A DNA stretch of 64,000 bases, taken from assembly GCA_963930645.1 (NCBI GenBank), contig OZ005648.1, forward strand, positions 4,602,131 to 4,666,130, read 5' to 3'. The stretch's first letter is position 1; the number at the start of each line of letters is the position of its first letter. Made by a program: the position numbers and the translations under genes. This DNA comes from Salticus scenicus (lineage: Eukaryota > Arthropoda > Arachnida > Araneae > Salticidae). Below are positions 40,301-54,449 of this stretch, one piece after another. The notes beneath the pieces were generated by a model. That model was not told the DNA's origin. It saw only the letters and a program-made list of their open reading frames with translations, and searched no databases.

Positions 40301-41755
40301 ACAAAGTATCTAAATTTAAACAAAGACACTAAATGTAAAGAGACTCTAAAGGTAAAGAAAGACTACAAATGTAAACAAAGGCTCTAAATGTAAACAGACT
40401 ACAAATTTAAACAAAGCCTTTAAAAATAAACAAAGAATCTAAATGTAAGCGGACTACAAATGTAAACAAAGACCACAAATGTTAACAGACTAAAAATGTA
40501 AACAGTCTCTAAATGTAAACAAAGACATGTAAACAAAGAGTGCAAATTTATACAGGCTCTGTATGTAAACAAAGACAACAAATGTAAACAAAGATAACAA
40601 AAGTAAACAAAGACTACAAATATAAACAAAGACTCTAAATTGAAACAAAGATTACACATGTAAACAAAGCATACGAACGTGAACAAAGGCACTAAATGTA
40701 AACATTCTAAATGTAAACAAAGTCTACAAATGTAAACAAAGTATCTAAATTTAAACAAAGACACTAAATGTAAAGACATTCTAAAGGTAAACAAAGACTA
40801 CAAATGTAAACAAAGGCACTAAATGCAAACACTCTAAATATAAAAAAGTCTAAAAATGTAAACAAAGAATCTAAATTTAAACAGACACTAAATGTAAAGA
40901 GACTCGAAATGTAAACAAAGACTACAAATGTAAGCAAAGACTCTAAATATAAACAAAGACTAAAAATTTAAACAAAGGCACTAAATGTAAAGAGACTCGA
41001 AATGTAAACAAAAACTTCAAATGTAACCAATGACTACAAATGTAAACAAGGACTCTAAAGGTAAACAAAGACTACATATGTAAACAAATACTGTAAATGT
41101 AAACAAAGACTACAAATGTAAACAAAGACTACAAATTTAAAGAAAGGCTACAAATATAAACAAAGGCTCTAAATGTAAACAGTCTACAAATTTAAACAAA
41201 GCCTCTAAATTTAAACAAAGAATCTAAATGTAAGCGGACTACAAATGTAAACAAAGAATACAAAATTATTAAACAAAGAGCACAAATGTTAACAGACATT
41301 AAATGTAAACACAGACAACAAATGTAAACAAAGCTCTAAATGTAAACAGATTACAGATGTAAACAAAGAGCACAAATGTTAAGAGACTCAAAATGTAAAC
41401 AAAGAGTGTAAATGTAAACAAAGGCTCAAAATATAAACAAAGACTCTAAATGTAAACAAATACGTGGAAACAACGAGTGCAAATTTAAATAGGCTCTGTA
41501 TGTAAACAAAGACAACAAATGTAAACAAAGACTACGAATGAGAAAAAGGCTCTACATGAAAACAAAGATTACAAATATAAACAAAGACTCTACATGGAAA
41601 CAAAGATTACACATGTAAATAAAGACTACAAACGTAAACAAAGACTCTAAATGTAAACAAGTACTCTAAATGTAAAGAAAGAATACAAATGTAAACAAAG
41701 ACTCTAAATATAAACAAACACTAAAAATGTAAACAAAGGCACTAAATGTAAACTC
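37375..41755 (+). repeat. HOR segment, second copy of the about 5.4-kb family
   Basis: It is the fullest version of the family shared with 1-3,600 and 31,972-35,900. It includes two adjacent copies of the about 375-bp block carrying gcctttaaaaataaac (near 39,990 and 40,405). It lacks about 55 bp near 41,310 that 35,800 retains. It runs directly into the 5,270-bp duplication. Confidence 0.83.
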
Positions 41756-44700
41756 TCTAAATGTAAACAAAATCTACAAATGTAAACAAAGAATCTAAAT
41801 GTAAACAAAATCACTAAATGTAAACAGAATCTAAATGTAAACAAAGATTACAAATGTAAAAAAAGACTACAAATGTAAACAAAGATTCTAAATGTAAAGA
41901 GACTCGAAATGTAAATTAAGACTCTAAATGTAAACAACGAATCGAATTGTAAACAAAGACTACAAATGTAAACAAAGGCACTAAATGTAAACACTCTAAA
42001 TATAAAAAAGTCTAAAAATGTAAACAAAGAATCTAAATTTAAAAAAAGACACTAAATGTAAAGAGACTCGAAATGTAAACAAAGACTACATATGTAAACA
42101 ATGACTACAAATGTAAAAAAGGACTCTAAATGTAAACAAAGACTACAAATGTAAACAGACTCTAACTGTAAACAAAATCTCTAAATGTAAACAAATATTG
42201 TAAATGTAAACATAGACTCTAAAGGTAAAGAAAGACTAAAATGTAAACAAAGGCTCTAAATGTAAGCGGACTACAAATGTAAACAAAGTGCACAAATGTT
42301 AACAGACTAAAAATGTAAACAGTCTCTAAATGTAAACAAAGACATGTAAACAAAGAGTGCAAATTTAAACAGGCTCTGTATGTAAACAAAGACAACAAAT
42401 GTAAACAAAGATAACAAATGTAAACAAAGACTACAAATATAAACAAAGACTCTAAATTGAAACAAAGATTACACATGTAAACAAAGACTACGAACGTAAA
42501 CAAAGGCACCAAATGTAAAAATTCTAAATGTAAACAAAGTCTACAAATAAAAACAAAGTATCAAAATTTAAACAAAGACACTAAATGTAAAGAGACTCGA
42601 AATGTAAACAAAGACTACAAACGTAAACAAAAAATTTAAATGTAAACAAAGACTACAAATGTAAACATAGAATTTAAATGTAAACAAAGACTACAAATGT
42701 AAACAAAGACTACAAATTTAAAGAAAGACTCTAAATGTTAACAAAGACTAAAAATGTAAACAAAGGCACTAAATGTAAACTCTCTAAATGTCAACAAAAT
42801 CTAGAAATGTAAACAAAGTATCTAAATGTAAACAAAATCACTAAATGTAAACAGAATCTAAATGTAAAGAAAGACTACAAATGTAAACAAAGACTACAAA
42901 TGTAAACAAAGATTCTAAATGTAAAGAGACTCGAAATGTAAACAAGGAATCTAATTGTAAACAAAGACTACAAATGTAAACAAAGACTCTGAATGTAAAC
43001 AAAAGCTCTAATTGTAAACAAACTCTAAATGTAAACAAAGATTACAAATGTAAACAGACTCTAACTGTAAACAAAATCTCTAAATGTAAACAAATATTGT
43101 AAATGTAAACATAGACTCTAAAGGTAAAGAAAGACTACAAATGTAAACAAAGGCTCTAAATGTAAACAGACTACAAATTTAAACAAAGCCTTTAAAAATA
43201 AACAAAGAAACTAAATGTAAGCGGACTACAAATCTAACCAAAGTGCACAAATGTTAACAGACTAAAAATGTAAACAGTCTCTAAATGTAAACAAAGACAT
43301 GTAAACAAAGAGTGCAAATTTAAACAGGCTCTGTATTTAAACAAAGACAACAAATGTAAACTAAGATAACAAATGTAAACAAAGACTACAAATATAAACA
43401 AAGACTCTAAATTGAAACAAAGATTACACATGTAAACAAAGACTACGAACGTAAACAAAGGCACTAAATGTAAACATTCTAATTGAAAACAAAGTCTACA
43501 AATGTAAACAAAGTATCTAAATTTAAACAATGACACTAAATGTAAAGAGACTCGAAATGTAAACAAAGACTTCAAATGTAAACAAAGACTTCAAATGTAA
43601 ACAATGACTACAGATGTAAACAAGGAATCTAAAAGTAAACAAAGACTACAAATGTAAACAAAGGTACTTAATGTAAACACTCTAAATATAAAAAAGTCTA
43701 AAAATGTAAACAAAGAATCTAAATTTAAACAAAGACACTAAATATAAAGAGACTCGAAATGTAAACAAGGACTCTAAAGGTAAACAAAGACTACATATGT
43801 AAACAAATGCTCTAAATGTAAACAGACTACAAATTTAAACAAAGCCTCTAAATTTAAACAAAGAATCTTAATGTAAGCGGACTACAAATGTAAACAAAGA
43901 ATACAAAATTATTAAACAAAGAGCACAATTGTTAACAGACATTAAATGTAAACAAAGACTACAAATGTAAACAGTCTCTATCTGTAAACAAAATCTCTAA
44001 ATGTAAACAAATATTGTAAATGTAAACATAGACTCTAAAAGTAAAGAAAGACTACAAATGTAAACAAAGGCTCTAAATGTAAACAGACTACAAATTTAAA
44101 CAAAGCCTCAAAATTTAAACAAAGAATCTAAATGTAAGCGGACTACAAATGTAAACAAAGAATACAAAATTAAACAAAGAGCACAAATTTAACAGACATT
44201 AAATGTAAACAAAGACTACAAATGTAAACAATGACTGCAAATGTAAACATAGACTACAAATGTAAACTGACTCTAAATGTAAACACAGACAACAAATGTA
44301 AACAAAGCTCTAAATGTAAACAGATTACAAATGTAAACAAAGAGCACAAATGTTGAGACTCAAAATGTAAACAAAGAGTGTAAATGTAAACAAAGACTCA
44401 AAATATAAACAAAGACTCTAAATGTAAACAAATACGTAGAAACAAAGAGTGCAAATTTAAATAGGCTCTGTATTTAAACAAAGACAACAAATGTAAACAA
44501 AGACTACGAATGAGAAAAAGGCTCTAAATGAAAACAAAGATTACAAATATAAACAAAGACTCTAAATGGAAACAAAGATTACACATGTAAATAAAGACTA
44601 CAAACGTAAACAAAGACTCTAAATGGAAACAAGTACTCTAAATGTAAAGAAAGACTACAAATGTAAACAAAGACTCTAAATATAAACAAAGACTAAAAAT

Positions 44701-47025
44701 TTAAACAAAGGCACTAAATGTAAACCCTCTTAATGTAAACAAAATCTACAAATGTAAACAAAGAATCTAAATGTAAACAAAATCACTAAATGTAAACAGA
44801 ATCTAAATGTAAACAAAAAATACAAATGTAAACAAAGATTCTAAATGTAAAGAGTCTCGAAATGTAAACTAAGACTCTAAATGTAAACAAGGAATCTAAT
44901 TGTAAACAAAGACTACAAATGTAAACAAAGACTCTGAATGTAAACCAAGGCTCTAATTGTAAAAAAACACTCTAAATGTAAACAAAGACTACAAATGTAA
45001 ACAGTCTCTATCTGTAAACAAAATCTCTAAATGTAAACAAATATTGTAAATGTAAACATAGACTCTAAAAGTAAAGAAACGCTACAAATGTAAACAAAGG
45101 CTCTAAATGTAAACAGACTACAAATTTAAACAAAGCCTCAAAATTTAAACAAAGAATCTAAATGTAAGCGGACTACAAATGTAAACAAAGAATACAAAAT
45201 TAAACAAAGAGCACAAATTTAACAGACATTAAATGTAAACAAAGACTACAAATGTCAACAATGACTGCAAATGTAAACATAGACTACAAATGTAAACTGA
45301 CTCTAAATGTAAACAGATTACAAATGTAAACAAAGAGCACAAATGTTGAGACTCAAAATGTAAACAAAGAGTGTAAATGTAAACAAAGACTCAAAATATA
45401 AACAAAGACTCTAAATGTAAACAAATACGTAGAAACAAAGAGTGCATATTTAAATAGGCTCTGTATTTAAACAAAGACAACAAATGTAAACAAAGACTAC
45501 AAATGAGAAAAAGACTCTAAATGGAAACAAAGATTACACATGTAAATAAAGACTACAAACGTAAACAAAGACTCTAAATGTAAACAAGTACTCTAAATGT
45601 AAAGAAAGACTACAAATGTAAAGAAAGACTCTAAATATAAACAAAGACTAAAAATTTAAACAAAGGCACTAAATGTAAAGAGACTCGAAATGTAAACAAA
45701 AACTTCAAATGTAACCAATGACTACAAATGTAAACAAGGACTCTAAAGGTAAACAAAGACTACAAATGTAAACAAAGGCACTAAATGTAAACACTCTAAA
45801 TATAAAAAAGTCTAAAAATGTAAACAAAGAATCTAAATTTAAACAAAGACACTAAATATAAAGAGACTCGAAATGTAAACAAAGACTACAAATGTAAACA
45901 AGGACTCTAAAGGTAAACAAAGACTACATATGTAAACAAATACTCTAAATGTAAACAAAGACTACAAATGTAAACAAAGACTACAAATTTAAAGAAAGAC
46001 TACAAATGTAAACAAAGGCTCTAAATGTAAACAGACTACAAATTTAAACAAAGCCTCTAAATTTAAACAAAGAATCTAAATGTAAGCGGACTACAAATGT
46101 AAACAAAGAATACAAAATTAAACAAAGAGCACAAATGTTAACAGACATTAAATGTAAACAAAGACTACAAATGTGAACAAAGACTGCAAATGTAAACATA
46201 GACTACAAATGTAAACTGACTCTAAATGTAAACACAGACAACAAATGTAAAGAAAGCTCTAAATGTAAACAGATTACAAATGTAAACAAAGAGCACAAAT
46301 GTTGAGACTCAAAATGTAAACAAAGAGTGTAAAAGTAAACAAAGACTCAAATTATAAACAAAGACTCTAAATGTAAACAAATACGTAGAAACAAAGAGTG
46401 CAAATTTAAATAGGCTCTGTATTTAAACAAAGACAACAAATGTAAACAAAGACTACGAATGAGAAAAAGACTCTAAATGGAAACAAAGATTACACATGTA
46501 AATAAAGACTACAAACGTAAACAAAGACTCTAAATGTAAACAAGTACTCTAAATGTAAAGAAAGACTACAAATGTAAACAAAGACTCTAAATATAAACAA
46601 AGACTAAAAATTTAAACAAAGGCACTAAATGTAAACCCTCTAAATGTAAACAAAATCTACAAATGTAAACAAAGAATCTAAATGTAAACAAAATCACTAA
46701 ATGTAAACAGAATCTAAATGTAAACAAAAAATACAAATGTAAACGAAGATTCTAAATGTAAAGAGTCTCGAAATGTAAACTAAGACTCTAAATGTAAACA
46801 AGGAATCTAATTGTAAACAAAGACTACAAATGTAAACAAAGACTCTGAATGTAAACCAAGGCTCTAATTGTAAACAAACACTCTAAATGTAAACAAAGAC
46901 TACAAATGTAAACAGACTCTATCTGTAAACAAAATCTCTAAATGTAAACAAATATTGTAAATGTAAACATAGACTCTAAAAGTAAAGAGACTACAAATGT
47001 AAACAAAGGCACTAAATGTAAACAT
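41756..47025 (+). repeat. 5,270-bp tandem duplication, copy 1
   Basis: Every row I compared with the next 5,270 bp agreed base for base. These included rare private variants such as atcgaattg (41,942), tcaacaaaatctag (42,791), aacattctaattg (43,474), aatggaaacaag (44,622) and atgtgaacaaag (46,171). The left limit is defined by act-ct at 41,754-41,755 against at at 47,024-47,025. Confidence 0.95.
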
Positions 47026-50000
47026 TCTAAATGTAAACAAAATCTACAAATGTAAACAAAGAATCTAAATGTAAACAAAATCACTAAATGTAAACAGAAT
47101 CTAAATGTAAACAAAGATTACAAATGTAAAAAAAGACTACAAATGTAAACAAAGATTCTAAATGTAAAGAGACTCGAAATGTAAATTAAGACTCTAAATG
47201 TAAACAACGAATCGAATTGTAAACAAAGACTACAAATGTAAACAAAGGCACTAAATGTAAACACTCTAAATATAAAAAAGTCTAAAAATGTAAACAAAGA
47301 ATCTAAATTTAAAAAAAGACACTAAATGTAAAGAGACTCGAAATGTAAACAAAGACTACATATGTAAACAATGACTACAAATGTAAAAAAGGACTCTAAA
47401 TGTAAACAAAGACTACAAATGTAAACAGACTCTAACTGTAAACAAAATCTCTAAATGTAAACAAATATTGTAAATGTAAACATAGACTCTAAAGGTAAAG
47501 AAAGACTAAAATGTAAACAAAGGCTCTAAATGTAAGCGGACTACAAATGTAAACAAAGTGCACAAATGTTAACAGACTAAAAATGTAAACAGTCTCTAAA
47601 TGTAAACAAAGACATGTAAACAAAGAGTGCAAATTTAAACAGGCTCTGTATGTAAACAAAGACAACAAATGTAAACAAAGATAACAAATGTAAACAAAGA
47701 CTACAAATATAAACAAAGACTCTAAATTGAAACAAAGATTACACATGTAAACAAAGACTACGAACGTAAACAAAGGCACCAAATGTAAAAATTCTAAATG
47801 TAAACAAAGTCTACAAATAAAAACAAAGTATCAAAATTTAAACAAAGACACTAAATGTAAAGAGACTCGAAATGTAAACAAAGACTACAAACGTAAACAA
47901 AAAATTTAAATGTAAACAAAGACTACAAATGTAAACATAGAATTTAAATGTAAACAAAGACTACAAATGTAAACAAAGACTACAAATTTAAAGAAAGACT
48001 CTAAATGTTAACAAAGACTAAAAATGTAAACAAAGGCACTAAATGTAAACTCTCTAAATGTCAACAAAATCTAGAAATGTAAACAAAGTATCTAAATGTA
48101 AACAAAATCACTAAATGTAAACAGAATCTAAATGTAAAGAAAGACTACAAATGTAAACAAAGACTACAAATGTAAACAAAGATTCTAAATGTAAAGAGAC
48201 TCGAAATGTAAACAAGGAATCTAATTGTAAACAAAGACTACAAATGTAAACAAAGACTCTGAATGTAAACAAAAGCTCTAATTGTAAACAAACTCTAAAT
48301 GTAAACAAAGATTACAAATGTAAACAGACTCTAACTGTAAACAAAATCTCTAAATGTAAACAAATATTGTAAATGTAAACATAGACTCTAAAGGTAAAGA
48401 AAGACTACAAATGTAAACAAAGGCTCTAAATGTAAACAGACTACAAATTTAAACAAAGCCTTTAAAAATAAACAAAGAAACTAAATGTAAGCGGACTACA
48501 AATCTAACCAAAGTGCACAAATGTTAACAGACTAAAAATGTAAACAGTCTCTAAATGTAAACAAAGACATGTAAACAAAGAGTGCAAATTTAAACAGGCT
48601 CTGTATTTAAACAAAGACAACAAATGTAAACTAAGATAACAAATGTAAACAAAGACTACAAATATAAACAAAGACTCTAAATTGAAACAAAGATTACACA
48701 TGTAAACAAAGACTACGAACGTAAACAAAGGCACTAAATGTAAACATTCTAATTGAAAACAAAGTCTACAAATGTAAACAAAGTATCTAAATTTAAACAA
48801 TGACACTAAATGTAAAGAGACTCGAAATGTAAACAAAGACTTCAAATGTAAACAAAGACTTCAAATGTAAACAATGACTACAGATGTAAACAAGGAATCT
48901 AAAAGTAAACAAAGACTACAAATGTAAACAAAGGTACTTAATGTAAACACTCTAAATATAAAAAAGTCTAAAAATGTAAACAAAGAATCTAAATTTAAAC
49001 AAAGACACTAAATATAAAGAGACTCGAAATGTAAACAAGGACTCTAAAGGTAAACAAAGACTACATATGTAAACAAATGCTCTAAATGTAAACAGACTAC
49101 AAATTTAAACAAAGCCTCTAAATTTAAACAAAGAATCTTAATGTAAGCGGACTACAAATGTAAACAAAGAATACAAAATTATTAAACAAAGAGCACAATT
49201 GTTAACAGACATTAAATGTAAACAAAGACTACAAATGTAAACAGTCTCTATCTGTAAACAAAATCTCTAAATGTAAACAAATATTGTAAATGTAAACATA
49301 GACTCTAAAAGTAAAGAAAGACTACAAATGTAAACAAAGGCTCTAAATGTAAACAGACTACAAATTTAAACAAAGCCTCAAAATTTAAACAAAGAATCTA
49401 AATGTAAGCGGACTACAAATGTAAACAAAGAATACAAAATTAAACAAAGAGCACAAATTTAACAGACATTAAATGTAAACAAAGACTACAAATGTAAACA
49501 ATGACTGCAAATGTAAACATAGACTACAAATGTAAACTGACTCTAAATGTAAACACAGACAACAAATGTAAACAAAGCTCTAAATGTAAACAGATTACAA
49601 ATGTAAACAAAGAGCACAAATGTTGAGACTCAAAATGTAAACAAAGAGTGTAAATGTAAACAAAGACTCAAAATATAAACAAAGACTCTAAATGTAAACA
49701 AATACGTAGAAACAAAGAGTGCAAATTTAAATAGGCTCTGTATTTAAACAAAGACAACAAATGTAAACAAAGACTACGAATGAGAAAAAGGCTCTAAATG
49801 AAAACAAAGATTACAAATATAAACAAAGACTCTAAATGGAAACAAAGATTACACATGTAAATAAAGACTACAAACGTAAACAAAGACTCTAAATGGAAAC
49901 AAGTACTCTAAATGTAAAGAAAGACTACAAATGTAAACAAAGACTCTAAATATAAACAAAGACTAAAAATTTAAACAAAGGCACTAAATGTAAACCCTCT

Positions 50001-52295
50001 TAATGTAAACAAAATCTACAAATGTAAACAAAGAATCTAAATGTAAACAAAATCACTAAATGTAAACAGAATCTAAATGTAAACAAAAAATACAAATGTA
50101 AACAAAGATTCTAAATGTAAAGAGTCTCGAAATGTAAACTAAGACTCTAAATGTAAACAAGGAATCTAATTGTAAACAAAGACTACAAATGTAAACAAAG
50201 ACTCTGAATGTAAACCAAGGCTCTAATTGTAAAAAAACACTCTAAATGTAAACAAAGACTACAAATGTAAACAGTCTCTATCTGTAAACAAAATCTCTAA
50301 ATGTAAACAAATATTGTAAATGTAAACATAGACTCTAAAAGTAAAGAAACGCTACAAATGTAAACAAAGGCTCTAAATGTAAACAGACTACAAATTTAAA
50401 CAAAGCCTCAAAATTTAAACAAAGAATCTAAATGTAAGCGGACTACAAATGTAAACAAAGAATACAAAATTAAACAAAGAGCACAAATTTAACAGACATT
50501 AAATGTAAACAAAGACTACAAATGTCAACAATGACTGCAAATGTAAACATAGACTACAAATGTAAACTGACTCTAAATGTAAACAGATTACAAATGTAAA
50601 CAAAGAGCACAAATGTTGAGACTCAAAATGTAAACAAAGAGTGTAAATGTAAACAAAGACTCAAAATATAAACAAAGACTCTAAATGTAAACAAATACGT
50701 AGAAACAAAGAGTGCATATTTAAATAGGCTCTGTATTTAAACAAAGACAACAAATGTAAACAAAGACTACAAATGAGAAAAAGACTCTAAATGGAAACAA
50801 AGATTACACATGTAAATAAAGACTACAAACGTAAACAAAGACTCTAAATGTAAACAAGTACTCTAAATGTAAAGAAAGACTACAAATGTAAAGAAAGACT
50901 CTAAATATAAACAAAGACTAAAAATTTAAACAAAGGCACTAAATGTAAAGAGACTCGAAATGTAAACAAAAACTTCAAATGTAACCAATGACTACAAATG
51001 TAAACAAGGACTCTAAAGGTAAACAAAGACTACAAATGTAAACAAAGGCACTAAATGTAAACACTCTAAATATAAAAAAGTCTAAAAATGTAAACAAAGA
51101 ATCTAAATTTAAACAAAGACACTAAATATAAAGAGACTCGAAATGTAAACAAAGACTACAAATGTAAACAAGGACTCTAAAGGTAAACAAAGACTACATA
51201 TGTAAACAAATACTCTAAATGTAAACAAAGACTACAAATGTAAACAAAGACTACAAATTTAAAGAAAGACTACAAATGTAAACAAAGGCTCTAAATGTAA
51301 ACAGACTACAAATTTAAACAAAGCCTCTAAATTTAAACAAAGAATCTAAATGTAAGCGGACTACAAATGTAAACAAAGAATACAAAATTAAACAAAGAGC
51401 ACAAATGTTAACAGACATTAAATGTAAACAAAGACTACAAATGTGAACAAAGACTGCAAATGTAAACATAGACTACAAATGTAAACTGACTCTAAATGTA
51501 AACACAGACAACAAATGTAAAGAAAGCTCTAAATGTAAACAGATTACAAATGTAAACAAAGAGCACAAATGTTGAGACTCAAAATGTAAACAAAGAGTGT
51601 AAAAGTAAACAAAGACTCAAATTATAAACAAAGACTCTAAATGTAAACAAATACGTAGAAACAAAGAGTGCAAATTTAAATAGGCTCTGTATTTAAACAA
51701 AGACAACAAATGTAAACAAAGACTACGAATGAGAAAAAGACTCTAAATGGAAACAAAGATTACACATGTAAATAAAGACTACAAACGTAAACAAAGACTC
51801 TAAATGTAAACAAGTACTCTAAATGTAAAGAAAGACTACAAATGTAAACAAAGACTCTAAATATAAACAAAGACTAAAAATTTAAACAAAGGCACTAAAT
51901 GTAAACCCTCTAAATGTAAACAAAATCTACAAATGTAAACAAAGAATCTAAATGTAAACAAAATCACTAAATGTAAACAGAATCTAAATGTAAACAAAAA
52001 ATACAAATGTAAACGAAGATTCTAAATGTAAAGAGTCTCGAAATGTAAACTAAGACTCTAAATGTAAACAAGGAATCTAATTGTAAACAAAGACTACAAA
52101 TGTAAACAAAGACTCTGAATGTAAACCAAGGCTCTAATTGTAAACAAACACTCTAAATGTAAACAAAGACTACAAATGTAAACAGACTCTATCTGTAAAC
52201 AAAATCTCTAAATGTAAACAAATATTGTAAATGTAAACATAGACTCTAAAAGTAAAGAGACTACAAATGTAAACAAAGGCACTAAATGTAAACAT
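47026..52295 (+). repeat. 5,270-bp tandem duplication, copy 2
   Basis: Identical to copy 1 in all rows compared. The join is a chimera. Sequence to its left matches the right end of this copy (52,251-52,311). Sequence to its right matches the start of copy 1 (41,756 onward). The exchange fell somewhere in the 16 bases 47,026-47,041, which all three places share. The copies part at 47,042 (a) against 52,312 (g). Confidence 0.95.
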
Positions 52296-53723
52296 TCTAA
52301 ATGTAAACAAAGTCTACAAATGTAAACAAAGTATCTAAATTTAAACAAAGACACTAAATGTAAAGACACTCTAAAGGTAAACAAAGACTACAAATGTAAA
52401 CAAAGGCACTAAATGCAAACACTCTAAATATAAAAAAGTCTAAAAATGTAAACAAAGAATCTAAATTTAAACAGACACTAAATGTAAAGAGACTCGAAAT
52501 GTAAACAAAGACTACAAAAGTAAACAAAGACTACAAATTTGGAGAAAGACTACAAATGTAAACAAAGGCTCTAAATGTAAACAGACTACAAATTTAAACA
52601 AAGCCTCTAAATTTAAACAAATAATCTAAATGTAAGCGGACTGCAAATGTAAACAAAGAAGACAAAATTAAAAAAGAGCACAAATGTTAACAGACATTAA
52701 ATGTAAACAAAGACTACAAATGTAAACAAAGACTGCAAATGTAAACATAGACTACAAATGTAAACTGACTCTAAATGTAAACACAGACAACAAATGTAAA
52801 GAAAGCTCTAAATGTAAACAGATTACAAATGTAAACAAAGAGCACAAATGTTGAGACTCAAAATGTAAACAAAGAGTGTAAAAGTAAACAAAGACTCAAA
52901 TTATAAACAAAGACTCTAAATGTAAACAAATACGTAGAAACAAAGAGTGCAAATTTAAATAGGCTCTGTATTTAAACAAAGACAACAAATGTAAACAAAG
53001 ACTACGAATGAGAAAAAGACTCTAAATGGAAACAAAGATTACACATGTAAATAAAGACTACAAACGTAAACAAAGACTCTAAATGTAAACAAGTACTCTA
53101 AATGTAAAGAAAGACTACAAATGTAAACAAAGACTCTAAATATAAACAAAGACTAAAAATTTAAACAAAGGCACTAAATGTAAACCCTCTAAATGTAAAC
53201 AAAATCTACAAATGTAAACAAAGAATCTAAATGTAAACAAAATCACTAAATGTAAACAGAATCTAAATGTAAACAAAAATACAAATGTAAACGAAGATTC
53301 TAAATGTAAAGAGTCTCGAAATGTAAACTAAGACTCTAAATGTATACAAGGAATCTAATTGTAAACAAAGACTACAAATGTAAACAAAGACTCTGAATGT
53401 AAACCAAGGCTCTAATTGTAAACAAACACTCCAAATGTAAACAAAGACTACAAATGTAAACAGACTCTATCTGTAAACAAAATCTCTAAATGTAAACAAA
53501 TATTGTAAATGTAAACATAGACTCTAAAAGTAAAGAAAGACTACAAATGTAAACAAAGGCTCTAAATGTAAACAGACTACAAATTAAAGCAAAGCCTCTA
53601 AATTTAAACAAAGAATCTAAATGTAAGCGGACTACAAATGTAAACAAAGAATACAAAATTATTAAACAAAGAGCACAAATGTTAACAGACATTAAATGTA
53701 AACAAAGACTACAAATGTAAACA
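52296..53723 (+). repeat. HOR segment, copy of 30,541-31,971
   Basis: This is the partner of the segment at 30.5 kb. Differences include aatttggag near 52,536, a one-base-shorter A run near 53,275, tgtatacaagg near 53,342 and aacactccaaatg near 53,428. Beyond 53,723 it continues into gactgcaaatgtaaacatag, whereas the other copy switches family. Confidence 0.86.
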
Positions 53724-54449
53724 AAGACTGCAAATGTAAACATAGACTACAAATGTAAACTGACTCTAAATGTAAACACAGACAACAAATGTAAACAAAG
53801 CTCTAAATGTAAACAGATTACAGATGTAAACAAAGAGCACAAATGTTAAGAGACTCAAAATGTAAACAAAGGCTCAAAATATAAACAAAGACTCTAAATG
53901 TAAACAAATACGTGGAAACAAAGAGTGCAAATTTAAATAGGCTCTGTATGTAAACAAAGACAACAAATGTAAACAAAGACTACGAATGTGAAAAAGGCTC
54001 TACATGAAAACAAAGATTACAAATATAAACAAAGACTCTAAATGGAAACAAAGATTACACATGTAAATAAAGACTACAAACGTAAACAAAGACTCTAAAT
54101 GTAAACAAGTACTCCAAATATAAAGAAAGACTACAAATGTAAACAAAGATTCTAAATGTAAAGAGACTCGAAATGTAAACTAAGACTCTAAATGTAAACA
54201 AGGAATCTAATTGTAAACAAAGACTACAAATGTAAACAAAGACTCTGAATGTAAAAAAAGGCTCTAATTGTAAACAAGCACTCTAAATGTAAACAAAGAC
54301 TACAATTGTAAACAGACTCTAACTGTAAACAAAATCTCTAAATGTAAACAAATATTGTAAATGTAAACATAGACTCTAAAGGTAAAGAAAGACTACAAAT
54401 GTAAACAAAGGCTCTAAATGTAAACAGACTACAAATTTAAACAAAGCCT
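53724..54449 (+). repeat. Mosaic satellite segment
   Basis: About 53,724-54,110 follows the order seen at 21,780-22,190, with a loss near 53,868 (the gagtgtaaatg unit is missing). Near 54,117 it jumps to a pattern like 7,620-7,800, sharing the rare forms gtaaaaaaaggctc and aacaagcactc. It is entirely satellite. Confidence 0.75.
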
